Below are positions 52,227 through 61,874 of a stretch of 64,000 nucleotides of DNA, piece after piece (the stretch's first letter is position 1; each line of letters opens with the position of its first letter). A program made the position numbers and the translations under genes. Source of the stretch: Pseudomonas corrugata. GTDB taxonomy: Bacteria > Pseudomonadota > Gammaproteobacteria > Pseudomonadales > Pseudomonadaceae. The DNA lies in the NCBI RefSeq assembly GCF_001269905.1, contig NZ_LHVK01000029.1, forward strand, positions 1-64,000. The letters are read 5' to 3'. Below the pieces are notes generated by a model. The model saw only the letters and a program-made list of their open reading frames with translations. It ran no database searches and was not told the origin of the DNA.

Positions 52227-53924
52227 TCAGTGCCCTGCTGCCATCTCAGCCTGGGCCGGTTTGGGGGTCACGATGCTGTTCAGGTCAATGTGTTTCCAGG
52301 CCGGTTCTGCTCCCAGGCGTGCATTGAATCGGTAGTTGAAGGTGAAGTCGTCTTCGGTCGGTTGGTCCAGGGCTTTCCCATACAGGGCTTGCACCCCCTC
52401 ACGCTCATAACCCATCAGCCGTAACAGCGTCGGAAAGATGTTGTAGTGGCTGGAGCGGTCCTTGTTCCTGGCCCAGGTCTCGCGCCAATCGAGCGTGTGC
52501 AGGTTACTACCCTGGATCACCACCAACGGCACCAGCCCCTCTTCTTCCACCGGGTCCCCGCCGCAATGGGTGTTGAGCCCCGGGTTGCCCCGTTCATGCA
52601 GGTCCTGGCCATGGTCTGAGGTGTAGATCAGCACGGCATTGGCCAAGGCCGCCTGGCTGAAGATCCGCCGGAAAAACTCGCCAACATTCCACAGCAGTGT
52701 GTTCTGGTAGGCGTTGCGGTAGAGCACCCAGTCGTCCTTCTGGCCATTGAAACCGTCACGCCGGCCCGTGTCCGCCACGTCCTGATACTGCCCTCGCGGC
52801 AAGGCGGGGCGGTAGCTCATGAAATCATCGGGGTACTTGTCGTGCACCGGGAAATGCGCGCCGACCTTGTTGATGACCACCAGTTCCGGCTGGTCATCGC
52901 CCAGCAACTCGATCAACTTGTCCGCCGCTGCCATGTCGCGGTCGCGCACACTGATCTGGTCGAACTGGACGAACACATCGATGTCCTTTTTCTCCAGATC
53001 GGTCATCAGGTTCTGCAGGTTGCCGCCCGTGCGCTGGGCGTCGATGTAGACGGTGCGCAAGCCCGCGCCCTTGGCGTACTGCCAGATCGAAGGCTGGGTG
53101 CTGTTGATACGCACGTAGTCGGCGCGAGTGCCACCATAGCGCAGGGTAACGTTGGTGTCGGCGCTGCAATTGGCAATGGATGCCGCGTAGCCGAAATTGA
53201 AAATATCCACCCCGGGCGGCGGCGTCTTGAGCCCGGTGTGCACTCCCGACGGCGTGTTGATGTCCAGGTAGTTGCCGGAGATGCTTTCATCGATGATCAG
53301 TACGATGTCATGCCCGATCGGCGGCGTTTGCCGCACCAGGCGCACCGACTCCCGGGGACCGACTGTGTTGTGCAACGCCTCATAGACGAACAGATTCAAA
53401 TAGGCCAACGGCGTGTACATCACCGGTAGACCACGGGCGCCCTCACCTGCCCGCACGAAGAGTACGCCGCTGAGCAACAACACGCCCAGCAGCGGCGCGG
53501 TAATAGGGAGATAACCGGGCAACGGTATCCGCCGGCGAGGCTTGAGGCCGATCCCCAACAGCAGCAAAAGCCCGGCAACCGCCGCGTGGATGATCACCCC
53601 ACGATATTGCCAGGCCGCCTCCTGGATAAAACCACCGGAGTACACCTGCGACACGAACTGGCTATAGGTCAGGTAACTGTCGGTTACCCGGGTGTACGCC
53701 TCGAAGAACACCGCCGACACAAACATCGCCAACGCGAACAGATGCCGCACGAAGGTCTGGCGGATATACGCAGTCATCCACAACGCCACCACCAACGCCA
53801 CGAACATCGCGCCGAACAGCACCGTCGCAAAGCCAAAACCCAGCGCAGCCAGACGGTCAAGGTAATAGTCATATCCCCTGATCAGGTACAGCGCCAGCAG
53901 CAGTTCCTTGAGGTATCGGGCCAT
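52227..53924 (-). CDS. membrane sulfatase-fold phosphoethanolamine/phosphoglycerol transferase-like protein
   Basis: The 565-residue product has about five N-terminal membrane helices, then a periplasmic alkaline-phosphatase/sulfatase domain: metal site IVLIIDESISGNYLDI, VVINKVGAHFPVHDKYP, and IYTSDHGQDLHERGNPG with Asp/His ligands, plus THCGGDPVEEEGLVPLVV. Such enzymes decorate lipid A, core or periplasmic glucans. The usual nucleophile Thr is replaced by Ser in the DESISG site. The ATG at 53924 gives the natural MARYLKELLL start. Single gene. Confidence 0.82.
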   Translation of the reverse strand: MARYLKELLLALYLIRGYDYYLDRLAALGFGFATVLFGAMFVALVVALWMTAYIRQTFVRHLFALAMFVSAVFFEAYTRVTDSYLTYSQFVSQVYSGGFIQEAAWQYRGVIIHAAVAGLLLLLGIGLKPRRRIPLPGYLPITAPLLGVLLLSGVLFVRAGEGARGLPVMYTPLAYLNLFVYEALHNTVGPRESVRLVRQTPPIGHDIVLIIDESISGNYLDINTPSGVHTGLKTPPPGVDIFNFGYAASIANCSADTNVTLRYGGTRADYVRINSTQPSIWQYAKGAGLRTVYIDAQRTGGNLQNLMTDLEKKDIDVFVQFDQISVRDRDMAAADKLIELLGDDQPELVVINKVGAHFPVHDKYPDDFMSYRPALPRGQYQDVADTGRRDGFNGQKDDWVLYRNAYQNTLLWNVGEFFRRIFSQAALANAVLIYTSDHGQDLHERGNPGLNTHCGGDPVEEEGLVPLVVIQGSNLHTLDWRETWARNKDRSSHYNIFPTLLRLMGYEREGVQALYGKALDQPTEDDFTFNYRFNARLGAEPAWKHIDLNSIVTPKPAQAEMAAGH

Positions 53925-54303
53925 GTCTTTCTCGACGCAATCGTGACGTTTGCAAAAAGCTCTGTCCCTGGACACTAGCAGCGGCTTTCCAAAGCGCAAG
54001 AAGGCAATGAATCAAACATGCGTCAAAAAAAAGTTAGCCCAAAAATGACACGAAAATCCCTAAAAAAAATGAAAAACCTATGGATAAATACCGTTCATCG
54101 ATTTTTTTGACGCGCATTAAAGCCTTTAAAACAGGCACTTTTCCAAGACTGTCAATAACTTGATATCAAAATGCCCGACTCTTTCTAGTTTTGCCAACAG
54201 TGACAACTGTCATTTTGCTGACACGCTTTTCTGAGGCTGCGCTATACCCCCCTAAACAGTTTCATCCGAGTTACATAACCAGCAATCTACGAGGCACGCC
54301 AGA
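53925..54303 (+). promoter_or_regulatory. upstream region of the exopolysaccharide operon
   Basis: This 379-bp stretch is AT-rich between 54020 and 54190 and has no gene. TTGATATCAA (10-bp palindrome) and TGACAACTGTCA (inverted TGACA/TGTCA at 54201-54212) are candidate protein sites. CTGACA near 54219 is a possible -35. It should hold the operon promoter; no factor can be named. Confidence 0.4.
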
Positions 54304-55668
54304 ATGGACGTGAGCGTATTTGGAACGGGGTACGTGGGGCTCATCCAAGCGGCAGCATTGGCCGATGTCGGACACCGTGTGTTGTGCATCGACATCGACC
54401 CGAACAAGATCCGGCAACTGCAGCAAGCGGTCCCCCCGATCAGCGAACCGGGGCTCTCCGGATTGCTCGAAGACAACATCAAGGCCGGGCGCCTGTCGTT
54501 CAGTTCCCAGGCCAGCGATGCGGTCAACCATGGCGAACTCATTTTCATCGCCGTCGGCACCCCCGCCGATGAAGACGGCTCGGCAGACCTGAGCCATGTA
54601 CTGGCGGTGACCCGGCAGATTGCCGACTTCATGGACAGCGATCGCACCCTGATCATCAAGTCCACCGTGCCCGTGGGCACCGCCGACAAGGTCGCCGAAT
54701 GCGCCCGCCAGGCGCTGGCCCGGCGGGGTCTGAAACGGCTGAACGTGCGAGTGGTGTCGAACCCCGAGTTTCTCAAGGAAGGCAGCGCCCTGGCCGACTG
54801 CATGCGCCCGGACCGGATCATCGTCGGCACCGCCGATACCGTGGCACGCGACCAGATGAGCGAGCTCTACGCCCCCTTCTGCCGCAACCACGAAAAGCTG
54901 ATGTTCATGGATAACCGCAGCGCCGAACTGACCAAGTACGCCGCCAATGCCATGCTCGCCACCCGTATCAGTTTCATGAACGAACTGGCCAACCTCACCG
55001 AACGGCTGGGCGCCGACATCGAAGCGGTGCGCAAGGGCATCGGTTCGGACCCGCGTATCGGCTATCACTTCATTTATCCCGGCTGCGGCTTCGGCGGCTC
55101 GTGCTTCCCCAAGGACCTGCGGGCCCTGCTGCACACCGCCGAACAAAGTGGCATGCCGCTGCACCTGCTGCGCAGCGTCACCGACGTCAACGACCGCCAG
55201 CGGCACATTCTGTTCGAGAAGCTCGCCAAACAGTTTTCCGATGGCCTGGCCGGCAAATCGATTGCGGTCTGGGGCTTGGCCTTCAAACCCAACACCGATG
55301 ACATGCGCGAAGCGCCCAGTCGCTACCTGATGGAAGCCCTGTGGCGCGAAGGCGCCCGGGTCCAGGCCTACGACCCGGAAGCCATGGCTGAATGTCGGCG
55401 GCTCTACGGCTACCGCAAGGACCTGAACCTGTGCGCCACTCGCGACGACACCCTGGAAGACGCCGACGCGCTGGTGATCTGCACCGAGTGGAAGAACTTC
55501 CGCGTGGTGGATTTCGACCTGCTGGCCAGCAAACTGCGCGCCCGGGTCATCATTGACGGCCGTAACCTGTACAACCCGGACCAACTCGCTGCCGCCGGGC
55601 TGCTGTATCGCGGCATCGGGCTACGGCACACCGTGCCGGACGGCTCGGCACCAGGGCCGCAAGCGTGA
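54304..55668 (+). CDS. ugd: UDP-glucose 6-dehydrogenase
   Basis: The 454-residue enzyme oxidises UDP-glucose to UDP-glucuronate. It has the N-terminal Rossmann motif VFGTGYVGLIQA, KSTVPVGTAD, VVSNPEFLKEGSA, and the catalytic Cys in GCGFGGSCFPKDL, plus the C-terminal NAD/UDP-binding domain (WGLAFKPNTDDMREAPS). It heads the operon; the next gene starts with a GTG overlapping its stop by 4 bases. Confidence 0.95.
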   Translation: MDVSVFGTGYVGLIQAAALADVGHRVLCIDIDPNKIRQLQQAVPPISEPGLSGLLEDNIKAGRLSFSSQASDAVNHGELIFIAVGTPADEDGSADLSHVLAVTRQIADFMDSDRTLIIKSTVPVGTADKVAECARQALARRGLKRLNVRVVSNPEFLKEGSALADCMRPDRIIVGTADTVARDQMSELYAPFCRNHEKLMFMDNRSAELTKYAANAMLATRISFMNELANLTERLGADIEAVRKGIGSDPRIGYHFIYPGCGFGGSCFPKDLRALLHTAEQSGMPLHLLRSVTDVNDRQRHILFEKLAKQFSDGLAGKSIAVWGLAFKPNTDDMREAPSRYLMEALWREGARVQAYDPEAMAECRRLYGYRKDLNLCATRDDTLEDADALVICTEWKNFRVVDFDLLASKLRARVIIDGRNLYNPDQLAAAGLLYRGIGLRHTVPDGSAPGPQA

Positions 55669-56735
55669 ATATCCTGGTGACCGGCGCGGCCGGTTTCATC
55701 GGCGCCCACTGCGTGCGGCGACTGCTGTGCGACGGTCATCGGGTGTGCGGGCTGGACAATTTCAACGACTACTACGACCCCCAGCTCAAGCATGACCGCA
55801 TCGCCTGGGTGAAGGCCCAGGCCGGTGATTTCCCCCTGGTACGGCTGGACCTGACCGACGCCGGCGCCCTCGATGACCTGTTCCAATCGTACCGCCCGGA
55901 CGTGGTGATCCACCTCGCTGCACAAGCGGGGGTGCGCTACTCCCTGGAGAACCCACGAGCCTACGTCGACAGCAACCTCACCGGATTCCTGAACATCCTC
56001 GAAAGCTGCCGCCGCCATCCGCTCAGGCATCTGATCTACGCCTCTTCCAGCTCGGTGTATGGCGCCAACCCACACACACCTTATTCCGAACAGGACAACG
56101 TCGACCATCCGCTGTCGTTGTACGCCGCCAGCAAGAAAGCCAACGAGCTGATGGCCCACAGCTACAGCTACCTGTTCGGCATCCCTTGCACCGGCCTGCG
56201 CTTTTTTACCGTGTACGGCCCTTGGGGTCGGCCGGACATGTCGCCGATCCAGTTCGCCCGCGCCATTACCGAGGGCCGGGTGCTGCAGTTGTTCAACCAT
56301 GGCGAGCACCAGCGTGATTTCACCTACATCGACGACATCGTCGAAAGCATCGCCCGGCTGATCGAACGTCCGCCCCGCGTCACTGCCGCACGGGATGTGG
56401 AACCCTCGGACCCGTCCACCAGCCGCGCACCCTGGCGCATCTACAACATCGGCGGGCAGCACCCGGTCGCCCTGCGGACTTACGTCGCGCTGCTGGAAAA
56501 ACACCTGGGGCTAACCGCCCGTATCGAACTGCTGCCCCTGCAACCGGGTGATGTGCTCAACACCTGCGCCGACGCCAGCGCCCTGGCACGGGCCACCGGC
56601 TTCCAGCCATGCATCGAACTGGACGAAGGCCTGGGCCGCTTCATCGACTGGTTCCTCGATTACTACGCGCCGCCTGCTGCCCTCCCGCCGCTCGCGGCTG
56701 AACTTGCAGACGAAACCCGGCGGAGGAGTCTATGA
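55665..56735 (+). CDS. UDP-glucuronate 4-epimerase-like protein
   Basis: The 356-residue extended SDR protein has GAAGFIGAH at the NAD site, HLAAQAGVRYSLENPRAYVDSNLTGFLNILE, the SSVYG and SLYAASKKANE (YxxxK) catalytic groups, and LRFFTVYGPWGRPDM. These mark the UDP-GlcA/UDP-GalA epimerase subgroup and fit its place after ugd. Product inferred: UDP-galacturonate. GTG start. Confidence 0.88.
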   Translation: MNILVTGAAGFIGAHCVRRLLCDGHRVCGLDNFNDYYDPQLKHDRIAWVKAQAGDFPLVRLDLTDAGALDDLFQSYRPDVVIHLAAQAGVRYSLENPRAYVDSNLTGFLNILESCRRHPLRHLIYASSSSVYGANPHTPYSEQDNVDHPLSLYAASKKANELMAHSYSYLFGIPCTGLRFFTVYGPWGRPDMSPIQFARAITEGRVLQLFNHGEHQRDFTYIDDIVESIARLIERPPRVTAARDVEPSDPSTSRAPWRIYNIGGQHPVALRTYVALLEKHLGLTARIELLPLQPGDVLNTCADASALARATGFQPCIELDEGLGRFIDWFLDYYAPPAALPPLAAELADETRRRSL

Positions 56736-57475
56736 CCCGACATGAGCAAGTCCTTGCGATCAATCCCCCCAGCGACAAGCGTGTCGACCCCGAACACCGC
56801 AGGCGCCTGGACGCGGCTATCCACCGGCAAGGCCGTGGCTGGCTGACCGGCCGCGACGGCGGTCGACCATGGACCGTGTCGCGGACCAACCGGGTGGTTG
56901 CCTGTCTGGGCGCCCTGGCGCTTCTGGTACTGCTCTGCCCGTTGTTGCTGGGCCTGGCAGTGCTGGTCAAGTTCTCCAGCCCCGGCCCGGTACTGTTCGT
57001 GCAAAAGCGCACCGGCTACCGCGGCCGTGTCTTCGGCATGTACAAGTTCCGCACCATGGTCGCCAATGCCGAGGCCCTCAAGGAGTCGCTGCGCCACCTC
57101 AACAAACACGGCGCCGACGCCATCGATTTCAAGATCGACAACGACCCGCGCATCACCCCCATCGGCCGGTTCCTGCGACGCAGCAGCCTCGACGAACTGC
57201 CGAACCTGATCAATGTGGTAACCGGCGACATGCGCCTGGTGGGCCCGCGCCCGACCTCGTTCAACGCCTATCGCTACAAGGACAACCATCTTGTGCGCCT
57301 GAGCATCTACCCCGGCCTGACCGGCCTGTGGCAGATCTCCGGGCGCAGCAATATCGACTTCGACCAGCGCGTGGAACTGGACCTCAGCTACATCGCCGAG
57401 CAGAGCCTGTTGTTGGATTTGAAGATCCTGATGATCACCCCCTTCAAAGTTTTCAGCGGCCACGGAGCGAGTTAA
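56732..57475 (+). CDS. WcaJ-type priming glycosyl-1-phosphate transferase
   Basis: The 247-residue product has one membrane segment (ACLGALALLVLLCPLLLGLAVLVKF, about 55-80) followed by the Bac_transf domain: PGPVLFVQKRTGYRGRVFGMYKFRTM, RSSLDELPNLINVVTGDMRLVGPRP, YPGLTGLWQISGRSNIDFDQRVELDLSYI. It lacks the multi-helix N-terminal half of WcaJ, so it is a short form. It would load the first sugar-phosphate onto undecaprenyl phosphate. It overlaps the epimerase stop by 4 bases. Confidence 0.92.
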   Translation: MTRHEQVLAINPPSDKRVDPEHRRRLDAAIHRQGRGWLTGRDGGRPWTVSRTNRVVACLGALALLVLLCPLLLGLAVLVKFSSPGPVLFVQKRTGYRGRVFGMYKFRTMVANAEALKESLRHLNKHGADAIDFKIDNDPRITPIGRFLRRSSLDELPNLINVVTGDMRLVGPRPTSFNAYRYKDNHLVRLSIYPGLTGLWQISGRSNIDFDQRVELDLSYIAEQSLLLDLKILMITPFKVFSGHGAS

Positions 57476-58120
57476 ATGGACGGTTCAACGAATATCCTGA
57501 ACATCGCGAGCCCGAGCGAGACCAACCTGACCTCGACCGTGCTCGACCCTTCCCTGCGGATCCTGCTTCTGACGTCCGCCAACACTGGCACCGGGACCAG
57601 CACCAGCGCCATGGCACTGGCCGCTCAACTGGCACAGATGAGCAGCGGTCGTGTACTGCTGGTAGACGCCAGCCACTCACCTCACAACCTCAGCCAGCAA
57701 CTGGGGCTGCAAAAGGAGCGCGGTTTCAGCGACCTGCTGTTCAACATCCTGACCCCACCGTTATTGCAAGACTGCGTAGTGCAAATCTCCAGCCTGCCCT
57801 TCGATGTACTGCCCATCGGTCGTATGGGGCGCAATGCCGAACACTTCAATCCCGAACAGTTGCGACATCTGTTCAGGCACCTGGCGGCGCAGTACCGCTT
57901 CGTGGTGATTGACGCCGACGCCGTGTACACGGCCTCCGACACCCTGGTCATGAGTGCCCAGGTGGACGGCGTGGTGCTGGTGGTACGTGGTGAGGACACC
58001 CGCTGGGAAGTGGCTCAGGCCGCCCGCCAGCGCTTGGTCCAGGCCGGTGCGAAAGTGGTGGGCAGCGTGTTCAACCGGCGCAAGTACTACATGCCCAAAT
58101 GGCTCTACAACAACCTGTAA
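57476..58120 (+). CDS. BY-kinase-like P-loop protein with degenerate Walker A
   Basis: The 214-residue product resembles the cytoplasmic domain of capsule tyrosine kinases (CpsD/Wzc). But the Walker A region (residues 33-45, SANTGTGTSTSA) has Thr41 where the invariant Lys should be, and the A' motif LLVDASHS keeps only the first Asp (64). Walker B FVVIDAD (142-148) is intact. The tail RRKYYMPKWLYNNL has three Tyr but no long Tyr cluster. The ATG abuts the previous stop. It is likely a regulatory pseudokinase or a partner of the PCP protein. Confidence 0.8.
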   Translation: MDGSTNILNIASPSETNLTSTVLDPSLRILLLTSANTGTGTSTSAMALAAQLAQMSSGRVLLVDASHSPHNLSQQLGLQKERGFSDLLFNILTPPLLQDCVVQISSLPFDVLPIGRMGRNAEHFNPEQLRHLFRHLAAQYRFVVIDADAVYTASDTLVMSAQVDGVVLVVRGEDTRWEVAQAARQRLVQAGAKVVGSVFNRRKYYMPKWLYNNL

Positions 58121-58140
58121 GCGTGCAGAAGGATGACGAG

Positions 58141-59166
58141 ATGAACGCCAAGATACTTGTCCTGCTGTTGCTGCCGCTTGCCGGCTGCTCCAGCACCAGC
58201 GATACCCGCTCGATGCCGGTGCAGATTCTCACGGCCGCGCCGGCCAATGCCCAGGCCACCGACATGCCCAAGGTCGAACAGACCCTGCGGCCCCAGGATG
58301 TGCTCGATGTGATCTTTCACATCAGCACCACCGGTCCCCAGGCTTATCGCGTGCAACCGGGCGACCAGGTGGCCCTGAATTTCACCGCGGCCAGCCAGCT
58401 CAACGGCACGCAACTGGTGATGCCCGACGGCAGCATTGAACTGCCCGGGGCCAACACGTCGGTGAAAATCGCCGGCATGACCACCGACGAAGCGCGCCTG
58501 GAGGTACAACGGGCCTATGACCGGAAGATGCTGTTCCAGCCCAATCGCAACCAGTTGACAGTGCTGGTGACCAGCCCGCTGACCAGCGAGACCAACCTCA
58601 GGAATACCTTGAGTCACCCGGGCACCGGCATGAGCCGGGAAATCACCGTGGGCAGCGACGGCTATGCGAGCTTTCCGGAAATCGGCTCGGTGCCGCTGCA
58701 AGGCATGACCGTCAACCAATTGGAAACCTTCCTCAACGAACGTTACGCCCAACTGCCAGGCCACATGTCCGTCGATGTGCTGCTCAAGTCCACCGCCGGC
58801 AACGAGATCTACGTGCTCGGTGAAGTGGCCCAACCGGGCTCCTACCCGATCCGCCGTCCGATCTCGGTGCTCGAGGCACTGACCCTGGCCCGCGGCACGA
58901 ACGTCAAGGCACGACTCGATTCGGTGGTGATCATGCGCCGCACCGGCAACCAGGTCGAAGCCCGTCACTACGACGTGGAAAAAGCCCTGAGCGGTGATGC
59001 CTCGCAAATCGCCTACCTGCAACCGGAAGACATGCTCTTCGTGCCCAAGACCAAGCTTGCCAGCGCTGGCGAACTCGCCAGGCAACTGGCTGACGTGGTG
59101 CTGTTCCAGGGCGTGGGGTTCAGCTTCGGCTACCGCGTCGACAACAAAGGCAGCAACAGCAACTGA
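58141..59166 (+). CDS. Wza-like polysaccharide export lipoprotein
   Basis: The 341-residue outer-membrane auxiliary protein has a lipobox (LLLLPLAGCSS), a Poly_export domain (LRPQDVLDVIFHISTTGPQAYRVQPGDQVALNF...GSIELPGANTSVKIAG) and SLBB-type repeats (NEIYVLGEVAQPGSYPIRRPISVLEALTLARG). The C-terminal amphipathic helix that would cross the outer membrane is not obvious. AGAAGGATGACGAG precedes the ATG. Confidence 0.9.
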   Translation: MNAKILVLLLLPLAGCSSTSDTRSMPVQILTAAPANAQATDMPKVEQTLRPQDVLDVIFHISTTGPQAYRVQPGDQVALNFTAASQLNGTQLVMPDGSIELPGANTSVKIAGMTTDEARLEVQRAYDRKMLFQPNRNQLTVLVTSPLTSETNLRNTLSHPGTGMSREITVGSDGYASFPEIGSVPLQGMTVNQLETFLNERYAQLPGHMSVDVLLKSTAGNEIYVLGEVAQPGSYPIRRPISVLEALTLARGTNVKARLDSVVIMRRTGNQVEARHYDVEKALSGDASQIAYLQPEDMLFVPKTKLASAGELARQLADVVLFQGVGFSFGYRVDNKGSNSN

Positions 59167-59181
59167 CCCAGGTGATCGATC

Positions 59182-60774
59182 ATGAATCCCAAGGAAAACT
59201 ATCTGCATGAGTTCTTCAGGATCTTCTTCGCCAACAAGCAGTGGGTGAAGCGCATCTTCCTGATCTTCGCCGTGATTGCCCTGGCGCTGCCATTGATGCT
59301 CAAACAGAGCTTCGATATCACTGCCCAAGTGATCGTGCAGTCGAAAAAACTCTCCCAGGGCGACGCCACCACGTCGCTGAACCAGGAAAACGCCACTTTC
59401 ATTCCACCGTCCCTGGCTGACATGGAAACCGAGAGCAATATCCTGCGTTCGCCGGCGCTGATCCGGCAGACCATCAGCACCCTGCGCGACCAGGGTGAGT
59501 ACAACCCCAGCCCCGGCATCTTCAACAAATGGGTGAGCGAACCGTTCAAGCGCTACGTCACCACGCCGCTGCGCCAGTACGTGATCAATCCGCTGCGCGA
59601 TGGCCTGGGGCTGGAGGTCGATCCGGTGCGCGACACCGTGCTCGATACGCTGACTGACGAAGCCGTCGAAAACCTCAAGATCGAGACCCTGCCCGGCTCC
59701 AATGTCATATCCATCGTCTACAGCTTCGGTGATCCGCAGCAAGGCACCCGCTTCGTGGCGCAACTGCTGCAGAACTACCTCACCAGCCGCCAGGATCTGC
59801 AATCGATCGAGTTGCCGCAGACCTTCTATGAACAGAAGAAAGGCCAATACCAGAATCGCCTCGATGGTCTGGAAGGCACCCGGCTGGCCTTGCTTGAAGG
59901 CGTCGGCTCGGCTGATCCCAAGGAGGAAATCACCTTCCGCCTGAACGCCATCAACACTGAAGAGCAAGCCCTGAACCTGTACCAGGATCGCCTGCTGCAA
60001 AGCCAACGCTGGCTCGACTACCTCAAGACCAGCCTGGCGGCGGCGAACAGCTCGAAGTTCAGCGACTACACCTTCCCCTTCACCTTCACCACCACGGTGG
60101 ACAATATCGCCTTCGAGGACCGGGAGATCAGGCAACTGGGCGAACAACTGACCAGCCAGGTCAGCCGCTACATGAACGACCTGGCGATCTTCCAGCCCGG
60201 CAGCGAACCGATGCTGCTGGCCCGGGAACAAATCGTGCGCACCCGCCAGCAATTCCTGAAGGTGGTGAACAACCGGATCCAGGAACGCACCACCGACCTG
60301 GCGGTGGTCAGCTCGGTGATCAATCAGAAAGTCGAGCGCATCGCCGCATTCAAGGGGCGCATCCACCAGTTGCAGGAAACCCAGAGCAAGCTGCAGCAGA
60401 TGGATACCGAGATCAACGCACTGCATGCGGCGTTCTCCACCTACGCTCAACGGTTCGCCGAAGCCAGCACCGCCCGCTCCCTGGACAACGACCTGTCCAA
60501 CGCCCGCGTGCTCAGCCCACCCTTCGAACCGACTGCTGCGGCCTTCCCCAAGCCTATGCTGATTATCCCGTTCGGCCTGTTCAGCGGCCTGTTGCTGGCG
60601 ATTGCCCTGGTCTACGTGCGTGAGTTCTTCGACCATCGCTTCAAGCACCCAGCGCAGATCAGCCAGCAACTGGATGTCCCAGTGCTGTTGGTGATCAACG
60701 AGCAGTCTCCCGACCAGATCAACCCGCACCGCAACTGGAGCCTGCCCAGCCTTGTCCATTGGGTGCGCAATTGA
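59182..60774 (+). CDS. Wzz/PCP-type chain-length determinant
   Basis: The 530-residue product has membrane helices near both ends (about 25-45 and 460-483) and a long periplasmic coiled-coil region (about 200-440), with no kinase domain attached. It would set polysaccharide length with the separate P-loop protein. It is longer than O-antigen Wzz and resembles PCP proteins of exopolysaccharide clusters. The TGA overlaps the start of the next gene. Confidence 0.88.
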   Translation: MNPKENYLHEFFRIFFANKQWVKRIFLIFAVIALALPLMLKQSFDITAQVIVQSKKLSQGDATTSLNQENATFIPPSLADMETESNILRSPALIRQTISTLRDQGEYNPSPGIFNKWVSEPFKRYVTTPLRQYVINPLRDGLGLEVDPVRDTVLDTLTDEAVENLKIETLPGSNVISIVYSFGDPQQGTRFVAQLLQNYLTSRQDLQSIELPQTFYEQKKGQYQNRLDGLEGTRLALLEGVGSADPKEEITFRLNAINTEEQALNLYQDRLLQSQRWLDYLKTSLAAANSSKFSDYTFPFTFTTTVDNIAFEDREIRQLGEQLTSQVSRYMNDLAIFQPGSEPMLLAREQIVRTRQQFLKVVNNRIQERTTDLAVVSSVINQKVERIAAFKGRIHQLQETQSKLQQMDTEINALHAAFSTYAQRFAEASTARSLDNDLSNARVLSPPFEPTAAAFPKPMLIIPFGLFSGLLLAIALVYVREFFDHRFKHPAQISQQLDVPVLLVINEQSPDQINPHRNWSLPSLVHWVRN

Positions 60775-61874
60775 ACGCGCCGTTCGGCCCGTCCCACCGC
60801 AGCAGCCCCCTGCCGATCATTCATTTGCTCGACAGCGGTGGCTTCTACGGGGCCGAGCGGATGCTGCTCGATCATTGCCTGGCGACCCCGGGACAGCACC
60901 AGGTGCTGTTCCTCGCGGCGCCGCCGACCTTGATCGCGCGCTTTCGCCAGGCCGGGGTCGATTGCCATCGCTGTGGGAGTTGGGGCGAGTTGTTGCAGCA
61001 CTTGCGCCAACGGCGCAGCGAACAACCGCTGCTCAACACCCACAATTTCAAGGGACTGCTGTTCGGCTGGGCCGCCGCCACGCTGCTGCGCCTGCCGCTG
61101 GTCATCACCCAGCACGGGTTCACGCCGCGCAGTCCGAAGCAGCGCTTCTACACCTGGCTGAGCCTGCAACTGTGCCGCACGGCATCGGTCAAGCGCGTGG
61201 TCTGCGTGGCCGAGAGCATCGCCGTGCTGCACCGCCAGGCCAGCGTGCAGGCAGAGAAACTCGACGTGATCCCCAACGGTTTGCCGACGCCCACGGCACC
61301 TGTGGCTCATCGCGACGACGGCCAGCGCTGGCGGGTCGGCTACGTCGGCCGCTTGAGCAGCGAGAAAGGCCCGGACCTGTTCCTCGACGCCATGATCCCC
61401 CTGTGCCAACGGCATCCGTCGCTGCACGCGGTGATGCTCGGCGACGGCCCGGAACGCCAGGCCCTGCTCAAACGCATCACCGATGCCGGGCTGCCCACGC
61501 GCATCGAGTTGCCCGGTTACCAGACCGACATGAACGCCTGGTGGAGTCGCCTCGACGCATTGGTGATCAGTTCGCGCACCGAAGGCACGCCGATGATCCT
61601 GCTCGAAGCCATGCAAGCCGGGGTACCGGTGGTGGCGTTCGGCGTCGGCGGAATTCCCGATGTGGTACAGGACCGTCACAACGGTTTGCTCGCCGCGCCT
61701 GCCGACAGCGCCGAACTGGCCCGGCAGATCGAAACGCTGTTCAGCGAACCGCCCCTGGCGCAGATCCTGGCCGATAACGCACGCCGCACCCAACAGGACC
61801 GCTACGACCTGCGCACGCTGGCCGAACGCTGGTCGCAGCTCTACATCCGTACGGCACGGGAGGCTCGCCCATGA
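60771..61874 (+). CDS. GT4-family glycosyltransferase
   Basis: The 367-residue product has the GT-B pattern: IIHLLDSGGFYGAERMLLDHCL at the N-terminus, VGYVGRLSSEKGPDLFLDAM, and the donor site LVISSRTEGTPMILLEAMQAGVPVVAFGVGGIPDVV with the EX7E pair (GTPMILLEAM). A TTG at 60771 overlapping the PCP stop is taken as start; a TTG at 60759 is an alternative. Sugar donor unknown. It overlaps the next gene by 4 bases. Confidence 0.88.
   Translation: MNAPFGPSHRSSPLPIIHLLDSGGFYGAERMLLDHCLATPGQHQVLFLAAPPTLIARFRQAGVDCHRCGSWGELLQHLRQRRSEQPLLNTHNFKGLLFGWAAATLLRLPLVITQHGFTPRSPKQRFYTWLSLQLCRTASVKRVVCVAESIAVLHRQASVQAEKLDVIPNGLPTPTAPVAHRDDGQRWRVGYVGRLSSEKGPDLFLDAMIPLCQRHPSLHAVMLGDGPERQALLKRITDAGLPTRIELPGYQTDMNAWWSRLDALVISSRTEGTPMILLEAMQAGVPVVAFGVGGIPDVVQDRHNGLLAAPADSAELARQIETLFSEPPLAQILADNARRTQQDRYDLRTLAERWSQLYIRTAREARP

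Noticed and set aside
58105..60759. An 884-codon minus-strand frame across the Wza-like and PCP genes
   Set aside because: It is antisense to two coupled, motif-bearing genes; the translation shows only the usual His/Gln-rich pattern.
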